From contig OX639965.1 of assembly GCA_951828235.1 (NCBI GenBank), positions 1,137,191 through 1,201,190 of the forward strand: 64,000 nucleotides of DNA. Direction: 5' to 3'. Under the pieces are notes generated by a model. That model made no database searches. It was not told the DNA's origin and saw nothing but the letters and a program-made list of their open reading frames with translations. Positions 1 through 7,805 of this stretch are shown here, in pieces. Made by a program: the position numbers and the translations under genes. This DNA comes from an uncultured Gammaproteobacteria bacterium. GTDB taxonomy: Bacteria > Pseudomonadota > Gammaproteobacteria > Steroidobacterales > Foliamicaceae. Position 1 is the stretch's first letter; every line of letters starts with the position of its first letter.

Positions 1-513
1 TCCGACAACCCTCCGCACTACCGGCTTTCCAACTTCCGGAGCCGGCAATTGTTCTTCAACCTGTATTACAGCCTCGCGGAGGGATCGCTGTGGACCCCTT
101 ATATCGGCGTGGGCGCCGGCTTCACCCGCATCAAGGCCGACTACTTCGGCTCGTACCTGCGCCGCACGGTCGCCGATGGCTATATTGAAGCGGTCGGCGG
201 CGATCCGATGCGGCCCGAGGAATGGCAGCTCGCCGCAGCCGGCAGCGAAAGCCGGCTGGACACCGACGTGAGCGATGAAGCCTTCGGCTACCAGCTTCTG
301 GCCGGCGTTGAGCGCAGGTTGCGGGACAGCACCTGCGTGTTCCTGACCTTGCGCTGGAGCGATTTCGCCGGAATCAGCGACCACGATACCTGGACGACGA
401 TCCGCAGCCACGCCCCTTTTCAGGCCGATGGAGTAACACCCTTCACCAGCCAGCAGGCGATCGGCGAGATCGGCGGCCTGACGGCTACCGTGGGAATCCG
501 CTACGGTTTCTAG
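1..513 (+). CDS. Outer-membrane beta-barrel protein, 3' part
   Basis: The reading frame is open from base 1, so the gene starts upstream of the window; the TTG at 49 is only an internal codon. About 170 residues remain. They alternate hydrophobic and polar residues with many aromatics, contain the strand-like segment PYIGVGAGFTRIKADYFG, and end in GIRYGF. A terminal phenylalanine is the usual C-terminal signature of barrels assembled by the BAM complex. The layout resembles the end of P44/OmpW-like small porins, but the exact family cannot be decided from this fragment. It is convergent with the DUF4124 gene, with only 18 nt between them and no clear terminator. Confidence 0.65.
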   Translation, partial: SDNPPHYRLSNFRSRQLFFNLYYSLAEGSLWTPYIGVGAGFTRIKADYFGSYLRRTVADGYIEAVGGDPMRPEEWQLAAAGSESRLDTDVSDEAFGYQLLAGVERRLRDSTCVFLTLRWSDFAGISDHDTWTTIRSHAPFQADGVTPFTSQQAIGEIGGLTATVGIRYGF

Positions 514-531
514 TCGCGGGACCGGTTGAAG

Positions 532-1077
532 TCAGCGGAGGCCTGAGGGGGCTTCGGCCAGCGACGGCTCCCGCTTGTAGAAGACGACTTCCCGGCTGGA
601 CGCGCGCTCTCTGCCCTGCTCGTCGAGCAGGCGGGCGCGCAGCCGATGCTCGCCCCGCCAAACGTTATTCAGGACAACTTCCGGCGGTTCGCCCATCCAC
701 TCCGCCTCGGCGCCATCAAGCTCCAGCAGCAGACGGTGGCCGGACTGCTTCTCGAAATCGCCCCCCAGCAATACCTTGAGCTCGCCGCCCGCTCCGCGGA
801 CAGTTTCCTGCTCCGTGGGCCGCAGCAGCTCCAGCGACGGCGGTCCGGCATGGGCCGCATCCGGTGGAGGCGTGTCTCTGGCTTCAGTCGCGGGCGCCGG
901 CGCCATCGGGCCGGTCCAGCCGGAGGGCTCGGGCAAGGCCACCGGGGCGGCGCCGGCAAACGGCCGGTCAGCGTAACGCAGGTCGCCATGCTCCGTGACG
1001 TGACGCCAGATGTCCTGCCCCTGGCCTGAGGGCAGCAGGGCCGCCAGCAACAAAATGCCGGCGGCCCTGATGTTCAT
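532..1077 (-). CDS. DUF4124 domain-containing secreted protein
   Basis: A 181-residue protein with a short hydrophobic signal peptide at residues 1-20, followed by the DUF4124 pattern (IWRHVTEHGDLRYADRP) at about 23-39. A Pro/Ala-rich linker comes next, then a C-terminal Ig-like segment from about 85. DUF4124 proteins are periplasmic or envelope proteins of unknown function and are very often found next to glnA in Gammaproteobacteria. Here the gene follows glnA by 31 nt on the same strand, so it is probably co-transcribed. No catalytic motif is visible. Confidence 0.7.
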   Translation of the reverse strand: MNIRAAGILLLAALLPSGQGQDIWRHVTEHGDLRYADRPFAGAAPVALPEPSGWTGPMAPAPATEARDTPPPDAAHAGPPSLELLRPTEQETVRGAGGELKVLLGGDFEKQSGHRLLLELDGAEAEWMGEPPEVVLNNVWRGEHRLRARLLDEQGRERASSREVVFYKREPSLAEAPSGLR

Positions 1078-1108
1078 TGTCCTTCCTGGACTCCGGTTGC
1101 GGGGGGAA

Positions 1109-2518
1109 CTACAGGCTGTAGTACATCTCGAATTCGACCGGGTGGGTAGAGGCGCGCAGCCGCGTGCACTCCTCGTCCTTCAGCTCCATGTAGCCTTCCA
1201 GAAGGTCGTCCGTGAAGACATCACCGGCCTTGAGGAAATCGCTGTCCGCACGCAATGCGTCCAGCGCCTCCTCGAGCGAGAATGCGACCGTGGGCAGCCC
1301 CGCCTCTTCCTCGGGCGGCAGGTCGTACAGGTCCTTGTCCACCGGGTCTCCGGGATGAATCTTGTTCTGAATCCCGTCGATTCCGGCCAGCAGCATGGCG
1401 GCGAACGCCAGGTAGGGGTTGGCCATGCTGTCGGGGAACCGCACCTCGACCCGGCGGGCGCGGGAGTCGGCCACGAACGGGATGCGCACCGCCGCCGAAC
1501 GGTTGCGGGCCGAATAGGCCAGCAGCGTCGGAGCCTCGAAACCCTTGACCAGCCGCTTGTAACTGTTGGTGGCGGGATTCGTGAAAGCGTTGAGCGCGCG
1601 CGCATGCTTGAGGATTCCACCGATGTAGTACATGCCGGCTTCGGAAAGCCCGCCGTAGCCGTCGCCGGAAAAGACATTGTTGCCGTCCCTGACCACCGAC
1701 TGGTGAACGTGCATGCCGTTGCCGTTGTCGCCCACCAGGGGCTTGGGCATGAAGGTGGCCGTCTTGCCGAACTGGTGCGCCGTGTTCATGACCGCGTACT
1801 TGAGAATCTGCACCTGGTCGGCCTTGGTGACAAGGCTGTTGAAACGCACGCCGATTTCGCCCTGACCGGCGGTGGCCACCTCGTGGTGATGCACTTCCAC
1901 GGGCAGGCCCAGGTCCTCGAGCGCCAGGCAGATCGTGGAGCGGATGTCCTGCAGCGAATCCACCGGGGGAACGGGGAAATACCCGCCCTTCACGCCGGGC
2001 CGGTGCCCGTAGTTGCCTTCCTCGAATTCCCGCGTGGAGTTCCAGCTGCCCTCGATCGAATCCACGTGATACGAGGCGCTCTCCAGCGAACTGCCGTAGC
2101 GAACGTCGTCGAAGATGAAGAACTCGTTCTCCGGACCGAAATAGGCATCGTCGCCGATCCCCGTAGAGCGCAGGTATTCGATCGCCCGCTTCGCCGTCAG
2201 CCGCGGGCAGCGCGCGTAGGCCTGCATGGTGACCGGTTCGTAGACGTCGCAGCGCAGCAACATCGTGGTGTCTTCGGCGAATACGTCGACGACCGCCGTT
2301 TCCGCATCCGGCATCAGGACCATGTCGGATTCGTCAATTCCCCGCCAGCCGGCTATTGAAGAACCGTCAAACATCTTCCCTGTAGCAAAGAAATCGTCGT
2401 TAACGACACTCGCGGGCACGCTGACATGTTGCTCCTTGCCCCGGGTGTCGGTAAAGCGCAGGTCGACAAACCTTACGCCCTTTTCTTCTATCAATTTAAG
2501 AACATCGGATGCTTTCAT
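1109..2518 (-). CDS. glnA: Glutamine synthetase, type I
   Basis: Makes glutamine from glutamate, ammonia and ATP; a cytoplasmic dodecamer. The 469-residue product has the usual GlnA length. Visible signatures are the N-terminal beta-grasp domain, the [13 protein letters not shown]/Mg region, the NRSAAVRIP segment and the C-terminus VEFEMYYSL. Tyr398 in [10 protein letters not shown] corresponds to the adenylylation tyrosine, so GlnE-type covalent control is expected. The frame is open for 53 more codons upstream (to 2677), but homology begins at MKASDVL, so ATG at 2518 is the start. The DUF4124 gene follows. No sigma-54 -24/-12 element was recognised upstream. Confidence 0.97.
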   Translation of the reverse strand: MKASDVLKLIEEKGVRFVDLRFTDTRGKEQHVSVPASVVNDDFFATGKMFDGSSIAGWRGIDESDMVLMPDAETAVVDVFAEDTTMLLRCDVYEPVTMQAYARCPRLTAKRAIEYLRSTGIGDDAYFGPENEFFIFDDVRYGSSLESASYHVDSIEGSWNSTREFEEGNYGHRPGVKGGYFPVPPVDSLQDIRSTICLALEDLGLPVEVHHHEVATAGQGEIGVRFNSLVTKADQVQILKYAVMNTAHQFGKTATFMPKPLVGDNGNGMHVHQSVVRDGNNVFSGDGYGGLSEAGMYYIGGILKHARALNAFTNPATNSYKRLVKGFEAPTLLAYSARNRSAAVRIPFVADSRARRVEVRFPDSMANPYLAFAAMLLAGIDGIQNKIHPGDPVDKDLYDLPPEEEAGLPTVAFSLEEALDALRADSDFLKAGDVFTDDLLEGYMELKDEECTRLRASTHPVEFEMYYSL

Positions 2519-2791
2519 TGTGATTCGGCCCCCAAACGCCGGATAAGTCTCACAAGGGGAGCGAAAGTTTGCCCCGCGCCGGTCGCCCACACCCACACCG
2601 GATTGGCGCGCCAGAATGCGCCTGAAATAACCTGGGGACAGACCGATACCAGCGCCGGGGGCTCCCTCCCGCGGCACAGGCCGCGATTCTACCGGGTTTC
2701 ACCCTCCCAGGTCTAGTGTTTCGGCGAAGAACTTGCCTGCCGCGGCACCGGTCAAGGGAGGTTAGACTTGTTTTCCGGCAGGGGAACTCAA
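2519..2791. other. Divergent intergenic region glnA / SnoaL-like gene
   Basis: A 273-bp gap between two divergently read genes; it must contain both promoters. I see no convincing sigma-70 or sigma-54 hexamer pair. An AGGGGAAC stretch just before 2792 is a good ribosome binding site for the plus-strand gene. Long open frames through here are extensions of flanking genes without coding character. Confidence 0.4.
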
Positions 2792-3211
2792 ATGAAGAAG
2801 CAAGCTGGACAGCACGAGATCTGGCGCCTGATCCAGGGCGTCTTCGACTCCTTCGCGGGCCGCGACGTGCAGGGCATGGAAGACCTGCTGCACGATGACT
2901 GCACGCTTTGGGACGTATTCGAGCCCGAGTTGATCGAAGGCAAGGCCGAACGGGTAGCGTTCCATGAGCGCGACAAGACGCAATCCATGGCCCGCGGCCG
3001 ACTGAGCATCACCATCGATCCCCTGAAGCTGGATGTGTACAACGAAGTGGCCGTGGCCCGCTTTTGGCTTCAGTTCAGTTACGAGCCGCCCAACGCGACC
3101 TCCGGGCGGGTTCGCATTACCGATGTGCTGCTGCGCACGCCGTACGGCTGGCGCATCGTGCATCACCACGAGGGAATGGCGCCGGCCGGCGTTCCGCCGA
3201 TCACCGAGTAG
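2792..3211 (+). CDS. SnoaL-like / NTF2-fold protein
   Basis: A 139-residue protein with the alpha+beta cone pattern of SnoaL/DUF4440 polypeptides: an N-terminal helix (EIWRLIQGVFDSFAGRDVQ), the DDCTLWD strand, and a C-terminal TDVLLRTPYGWRIVHHH strand pair ending in His residues. Such proteins are small isomerases, dehydratases or ligand-binding proteins; the substrate cannot be inferred. ATG 2792 is preferred over TTG 2768 because AGGGGAAC lies just upstream. It heads a plus-strand group with the DUF1838, HMGCS-like and thiolase genes, which hints at a role in the same catabolic or lipid pathway (inference). Confidence 0.65.
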   Translation: MKKQAGQHEIWRLIQGVFDSFAGRDVQGMEDLLHDDCTLWDVFEPELIEGKAERVAFHERDKTQSMARGRLSITIDPLKLDVYNEVAVARFWLQFSYEPPNATSGRVRITDVLLRTPYGWRIVHHHEGMAPAGVPPITE

Positions 3212-3273
3212 GCGGGCCGGGCCTATATCATTGGCGCCACGCGGCCCGCTCCGGAGGCCGGCGGAGAATTCCG

Positions 3274-4128
3274 ATGAGTTACGACACTTCTACTATGCCT
3301 TACGGCCTGTCCCGGCGCGCAATGCTGGGAGGGCTGGGAGGGCTGGGCCTGGCCACCGCGTTGAGCATCGAAGCCGGGGCTGCCGACAGCGACGGTTTCT
3401 TCCCCGCGGCCGGCGACAGGGAGGGTTGGCTAAGGGCCTGGTTGCGGGTTCAGGCGAGCCTCGGGGAGCAGGACTCGCCCTGGTGGTACATGGGGCGTAT
3501 CTATGCCCAGGTGGGGGAGCAGCGCCCAAACCACATACTCAACCTGGAGGGAACGGAAATCTACTGGCCACGTCCGCTCGGAAACGGCGAGTATTCAATC
3601 AGCAGCCGCACCCTGACCTTCTTCAAGGATCCCGCCACCGACGAAATGCTCGACGAGTTCACCAACCCTTATACAGGCGAGACGCTCGAGGTCAGCGCCA
3701 ACATCCTGGGCGGTCCCGACGGCGCACGTTACACGAACGAGGGAATGATTTTCGCCGACCACATCGATCCCTCCGGCGAGCTTCGGCGCTGGAACTGGGA
3801 CTGGAAGGCTTCGGGACCGCATGTATGGCTCATGGCGAGCCGGGGGATGTCGCGCGCGCCGCAGCCGTGGCTGGAGGCCATGACCATGTTCTGCCGCAGG
3901 GAGGAATTCGCGGATTCCGCCATCGGCAGCCTGCGCAGCAGTTTTTCCTCGACCTACTTTTCGCCCTGGCTGCCCTGGATGGGCATGCAGGGCCAGCCCG
4001 GCCACCTGATCTGGCATTCGTCCGGCTGCAAACTGGGCTCGGTGGACGAGGTTTCCGATGCCTACCGCGAGCGCGCCGACGGGCTGTTCCCGGGACAACT
4101 GACGGCCAATCCCGCGTCCTTTGGCTAG
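3274..4128 (+). CDS. Tat-exported DUF1838 family protein
   Basis: A 284-residue protein with a clear twin-arginine signal near residues 11-35 (LSRRAMLGGLGGLGLATAL). The mature part is rich in Trp and Gly and follows the DUF1838 pattern, including segments such as WWYMGRIYAQVGE and NPYTGETLEV. DUF1838 proteins are periplasmic and of unknown function; export by Tat suggests the protein folds, perhaps around a cofactor, before export. ATG 3274 has GGCGGAG upstream. The next gene starts 30 nt downstream, so they may share a transcript. Confidence 0.7.
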   Translation: MSYDTSTMPYGLSRRAMLGGLGGLGLATALSIEAGAADSDGFFPAAGDREGWLRAWLRVQASLGEQDSPWWYMGRIYAQVGEQRPNHILNLEGTEIYWPRPLGNGEYSISSRTLTFFKDPATDEMLDEFTNPYTGETLEVSANILGGPDGARYTNEGMIFADHIDPSGELRRWNWDWKASGPHVWLMASRGMSRAPQPWLEAMTMFCRREEFADSAIGSLRSSFSSTYFSPWLPWMGMQGQPGHLIWHSSGCKLGSVDEVSDAYRERADGLFPGQLTANPASFG

Positions 4129-4158
4129 TGTGGCGCGCAAAGCCCGGCCCGGGGGCGG

Positions 4159-5625
4159 GTGACCGCCATGGGCAGTCCGGGCATCGTTGATGCGGCCGCC
4201 TATGTTCCGGCGATGCGTCTGGATCGGGGCGCCGTTTTCGCCGCCAATTCGTGGGCCAACCCCGCGCTCAGGGGGCTGGCCAGGGGCTCGCGCAGCATGG
4301 GCAACTGGGACGAGGACAGCATCACCATGGGCGTCGAGGCCGCCCGCCGTTGCCTAGCCGGCCGCTCGCGGGACGAATTCACACGCCTGTACTTCGCCTC
4401 CACCACGCCGCCTTTCGCGGACCGGCAGTGCGCCACGGTGATTGCCGAGGCGCTGAGCCTGTCCGATCAACTCGCCACCGTGGACCTGGGCAACTCCCGC
4501 AACGCGGGAATGCAGGCCCTGTGCGAGGCGCTACGCGGCGAAGGGTCGGCTCTCGTGGTTGCCGCCGACACACGCCGGGCAAAGCCCGGCAGCGTGCAGG
4601 AACTGCAGTACGGGCACGGTTCGGCGGCGCTGGTGCTGGGCAACGAGGGCGTGGTCGCCGAAGTGGTGGCCGAGTACCGCCTAGCACGCGATTTCGTGGA
4701 CCAGTTCCGGGGCAGCGGAGAAGACTTCGATTACCGCTGGGAGGAGCGCTGGGTGCGTGATCGGGGCTTGCGCAGCATCGTTCCCGGACTGGTCAAGGGC
4801 GTCCTGAAGAAAGCCGGGGTGGCGCCCGGGCAACTGGCCCGCCTGGTCCTGCCGGCCGCGCCGCCGCGCATGACCGGCGCTATGGCGAAAGCGCTGGGCC
4901 TGCCTCCGGAAGCGGTCCAGGATGGGCGGCTCGGCGACGTCGGAGACACCGGCGCCCCGCACCCGCTCCTGTTGACGGTGGACGCGCTTGCCGAATCAAT
5001 GCCGGGCGACCTGGTACTGGTGATCGGCTTCGCACAGGGCGGCATCGCGCTGCTGCTGAAGGCCACCGAAAACCTGCCCCAATGGCAGCGGCGCAACGCC
5101 CAGCGCCTGGCGCTGTCGCCGCCTCGGCCGGAGAAGGCGTATACCAAGTACCTGAGCTTCAGCGGCCTGCTTCCGATGGATTTTGGAATGCGCGCCGAAG
5201 CCGAAGCCAAGACGCAGTTAAGCGCCTTTGACCGCCACCGCGCCGAGTTGACCGGGTTTGCCGGGGGCCGCTGCCCGGTCTGCAAGACGGCCCAGTTTCC
5301 GCGCAGCGCGCGCTGCGTGAACCCCGACTGCAACGCCGAGGGCGAGCAGGAACTGGTGCTGCTGGCCGACGAGCCGGGAACGGTAACTTCCTTTACCCAG
5401 GACTGGCTGGCCTATACTCCCCATCCCCCGCTGCAGTACGGCCTGGCCTCCACTGACAGCGGCGCGCGGGTGCTTATGGAATTCACCGAGTGTCCGCTAG
5501 AGCATATGCGGGTAGGCTTGCCCCTGAGGTTCGTGTTTCGGATTCACGCGATAGACTCGAGGAGGGGCTATCGAAGGTACTTCTGGAAAGGCGCACCTGC
5601 GCCAAGCGAGGTGAGCGCATCATGA
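4159..5625 (+). CDS. HMG-CoA synthase-like domain fused to DUF35 OB-fold/Zn-ribbon; catalytic residues missing
   Basis: A 488-residue fusion. Residues 1-320 read as a thiolase-fold HMG-CoA synthase/KAS III-like domain; residues 340-480 as a DUF35 acyl-CoA-binding domain, with a rubredoxin-like zinc ribbon CPVC-x9-C-x4-C near 376-393. In archaea HMG-CoA synthase, thiolase and DUF35 are separate but form one channelling complex; here two of the three are fused and the thiolase follows with a 4-nt overlap. The synthase part looks inactive: the nucleophile region reads GNSRNAGMQAL with no Cys, and the HQPN-type histidine region reads LPAAPPR. It may serve as a scaffold or acyl-CoA donor for the thiolase. 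GTG 4159 or ATG 4168 are both possible starts. Confidence 0.75.
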   Translation: MTAMGSPGIVDAAAYVPAMRLDRGAVFAANSWANPALRGLARGSRSMGNWDEDSITMGVEAARRCLAGRSRDEFTRLYFASTTPPFADRQCATVIAEALSLSDQLATVDLGNSRNAGMQALCEALRGEGSALVVAADTRRAKPGSVQELQYGHGSAALVLGNEGVVAEVVAEYRLARDFVDQFRGSGEDFDYRWEERWVRDRGLRSIVPGLVKGVLKKAGVAPGQLARLVLPAAPPRMTGAMAKALGLPPEAVQDGRLGDVGDTGAPHPLLLTVDALAESMPGDLVLVIGFAQGGIALLLKATENLPQWQRRNAQRLALSPPRPEKAYTKYLSFSGLLPMDFGMRAEAEAKTQLSAFDRHRAELTGFAGGRCPVCKTAQFPRSARCVNPDCNAEGEQELVLLADEPGTVTSFTQDWLAYTPHPPLQYGLASTDSGARVLMEFTECPLEHMRVGLPLRFVFRIHAIDSRRGYRRYFWKGAPAPSEVSAS

Positions 5626-6818
5626 CGGGCATACGCGACAAGGTGACGATCGTGGGCATGGGCTGCTCGCGGTTCGGCGAGCGCTGGGATTGCGACGCCG
5701 AAGACCTGATGCTGGAAGCGTTCCGGGAGGCCTCCGAAGACGCGGGAGTGCAGGCCGAGGACCTGGACGCCGCCTGGTTCGGCTGCTATTTCGATGACGC
5801 CAGCGTCGGCAAGTCGGCCCTGCCGCTGGCCAACGCCCTCCGACTGAGGAACATCCCGGTAACCCGGGTCGAGAACATGTGCGCCACCGGCACCGAAGCC
5901 CTGCGGGGCGCGGTCTACGCAGTCGCTGCCGGAGCCTGCGACGTCGCCCTGGCACTGGGTGTCGAAAAACTCAAGGACACCGGCTACGGCGGCCTGCCGG
6001 TCGGCACCCCGGGCACCTTCACCGAGCAATGGCGGCCCAATACCAGCTCGCCGGGCTCCTTCGCCCAGCTGGCCTCGGCCTACAGCGCCGAGCACCGGGT
6101 AAAGGGCGAGGACTTAAAGCGCGCCATGGCCCACGTCTCCTGGAAGAGCCACTTGAACGGCGCCATCAATCCCAAGGCGCACCTGCGGCGGGCGGTCGAA
6201 ATCGACACCATCCTCGGCGCCCCCATGGTGGCCGAACCACTGGGGCTGTTCGATTGCTGCGGCGTCAGCGACGGAGCGGCCTGCGCCATCGTCACGCGGC
6301 CCGAAATCGCCCGCGAACTCGGCAAGACCGAAATCGTCACGGTCAAGGCGCTGCAGCTTGCGGTAAGCAACGGTTCGGAGGCGGGCCATCAGGGATGGAA
6401 CGGAAGCTACATCCACTGTGGCCGCCTGGCGGGACAGCGGGCGCTGGAGGAGGCGGGCGTGGGCAGCGCGCCCGACGAGATCGACCTGATGGAAGTCCAC
6501 GACTGCTTTTCGATTACGGAGCTCGTGACGATGGAGGACCTGGGTTTCGCCGAGGAGGGCCAGGGCTGGCGGGCGGTTCTGGACGGCGCCTTCGATCGCG
6601 ACGGCGCGACTCCGTGCCAGATCGACGGCGGGCTGAAATGCTTCGGACACCCGATCGGCGCTTCCGGGCTGCGCATGGCCTACGAGGTGTACCTGCAACT
6701 GCTGGGCCGCGCCGGCGACCGGCAACTTCCGTCGCCCCGGTTGGGCCTTACTCATAATCTGGGCGGTGAGCCTGCGCGTTGCGTGGTGAGCGTGGCGGTT
6801 TTGGGGCGGAACGACTGA
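5622..6818 (+). CDS. Thiolase, SCP-x type acetyl-CoA acyltransferase
   Basis: A 398-residue thiolase-superfamily enzyme that should cleave or form 3-ketoacyl-CoA. The nucleophile is in NMCATGTEAL (near residue 87), the second active-site region is HDCFSITEL, and the C-terminal motif is KCFGHPIGASG followed by HNLGG, all intact. The pattern fits the SCP2/SCP-x thiolase group, which acts on branched or sterol side chains, more than classical FadA. ATG 5622 overlaps the preceding stop by 4 nt, so translation is coupled to the HMGCS-like/DUF35 fusion, which probably is its partner. Confidence 0.85.
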   Translation: MTGIRDKVTIVGMGCSRFGERWDCDAEDLMLEAFREASEDAGVQAEDLDAAWFGCYFDDASVGKSALPLANALRLRNIPVTRVENMCATGTEALRGAVYAVAAGACDVALALGVEKLKDTGYGGLPVGTPGTFTEQWRPNTSSPGSFAQLASAYSAEHRVKGEDLKRAMAHVSWKSHLNGAINPKAHLRRAVEIDTILGAPMVAEPLGLFDCCGVSDGAACAIVTRPEIARELGKTEIVTVKALQLAVSNGSEAGHQGWNGSYIHCGRLAGQRALEEAGVGSAPDEIDLMEVHDCFSITELVTMEDLGFAEEGQGWRAVLDGAFDRDGATPCQIDGGLKCFGHPIGASGLRMAYEVYLQLLGRAGDRQLPSPRLGLTHNLGGEPARCVVSVAVLGRND

Positions 6819-6887
6819 TGCCGCATCAGCCGGCCCGGCCTGTCTGCCCGATGCCGGGCACGGCCTGAAGGGGACAGCAAACTAGGT

Positions 6888-7799
6888 ATGCCCAGCAGGG
6901 GGCGCAAGCGGCCGGCAGACTTCCAGACGCTGATCCAGCGGCTGGAGGCGTACTGGGCCCGGCGCGGCTGCATCATCGTGCAGCCGCTGGACCAGCCGGT
7001 GGGCGCCGGCACCTTCCATCCGGCTACTTTTTTGCGGGCACTGGGCCCGGAGCCCTGGAACAGCGCCTACGTGCAGCCCAGCCGGCGGCCGACCGACGGC
7101 CGTTACGGCGACAATCCCTTCCGGCTGCAGCATTACTACCAGTACCAGGTAGTCATGAAACCGTCACCGCAGAAGCTGCAGGACTGGTACCTGGAATCCC
7201 TCAGTCACCTGGGCATCGACCTGAGAACGGACGATGTGCGCTTCGTGGAAGACAACTGGGAATCGCCGACGCTCGGGGCCTGGGGGCTGGGCTGGGAAGT
7301 GTGGCTTAACGGCATGGAGATTACGCAGTTCACCTACTTTCAGCAGGTCGGCGGACTGGACTGCCGGCCGGTCACAGGGGAGATCACCTATGGCCTGGAG
7401 CGCCTGGCCATGTATCTTCAGGGCGTGGACAGTGTTTTCGACCTGCTGTGGTCGGCCCGCGGACGCCGGGTCCTTTACAGGGACGTTTACCACCAGAACG
7501 AAGTGGAGATGTCGAGGTTCAATTTCGAGCTGGCCGACGCCGACCTGTTGTTCCGGCGATTCGAGAGCTGCGAGCGCGAATGTGCGCGGCTGACTGCCGA
7601 GGGCCTGCCCCTGCCGGCCTACGAGCAGGTGCTGGAGGCTTCGCACAGCTTCAACATGCTGGACGCGCGCCGAGCCATTTCGACCGGCGAGCGGCAACGT
7701 TACATCTTGCGGGTGCGCGAAATGGCCGGCGCGGTTGCGCAAGGCTACGTCGCCTCACGCGAAGCGATGGGCTTCCCGTTGCTTGCCGAGCGGAAGTAG
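6888..7799 (+). CDS. glyQ: Glycine-tRNA ligase alpha subunit
   Basis: A 303-residue protein; the alpha2beta2 bacterial glycyl-tRNA synthetase joins Gly to tRNA-Gly in the cytoplasm, and this subunit holds the catalytic core. Diagnostic segments: [11 protein letters not shown] at the N-terminus, [36 protein letters not shown] and [13 protein letters not shown]. The length matches the family. glyS follows 6 nt after the stop, the normal operon order. Confidence 0.97.
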   Translation: MPSRGRKRPADFQTLIQRLEAYWARRGCIIVQPLDQPVGAGTFHPATFLRALGPEPWNSAYVQPSRRPTDGRYGDNPFRLQHYYQYQVVMKPSPQKLQDWYLESLSHLGIDLRTDDVRFVEDNWESPTLGAWGLGWEVWLNGMEITQFTYFQQVGGLDCRPVTGEITYGLERLAMYLQGVDSVFDLLWSARGRRVLYRDVYHQNEVEMSRFNFELADADLLFRRFESCERECARLTAEGLPLPAYEQVLEASHSFNMLDARRAISTGERQRYILRVREMAGAVAQGYVASREAMGFPLLAERK

Positions 7800-7805
7800 G
7801 CCGCG

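Noticed and set aside
1010..2359. 449-codon plus-strand frame across glnA
   Set aside because: It is antisense to a clear glutamine synthetase, has no recognisable domain, and arises from high-GC codon bias.
2519..2700. Sigma-54/NtrC promoter for glnA
   Set aside because: I looked for a TGGCAC-N5-TTGCA pattern on the minus strand and found none.
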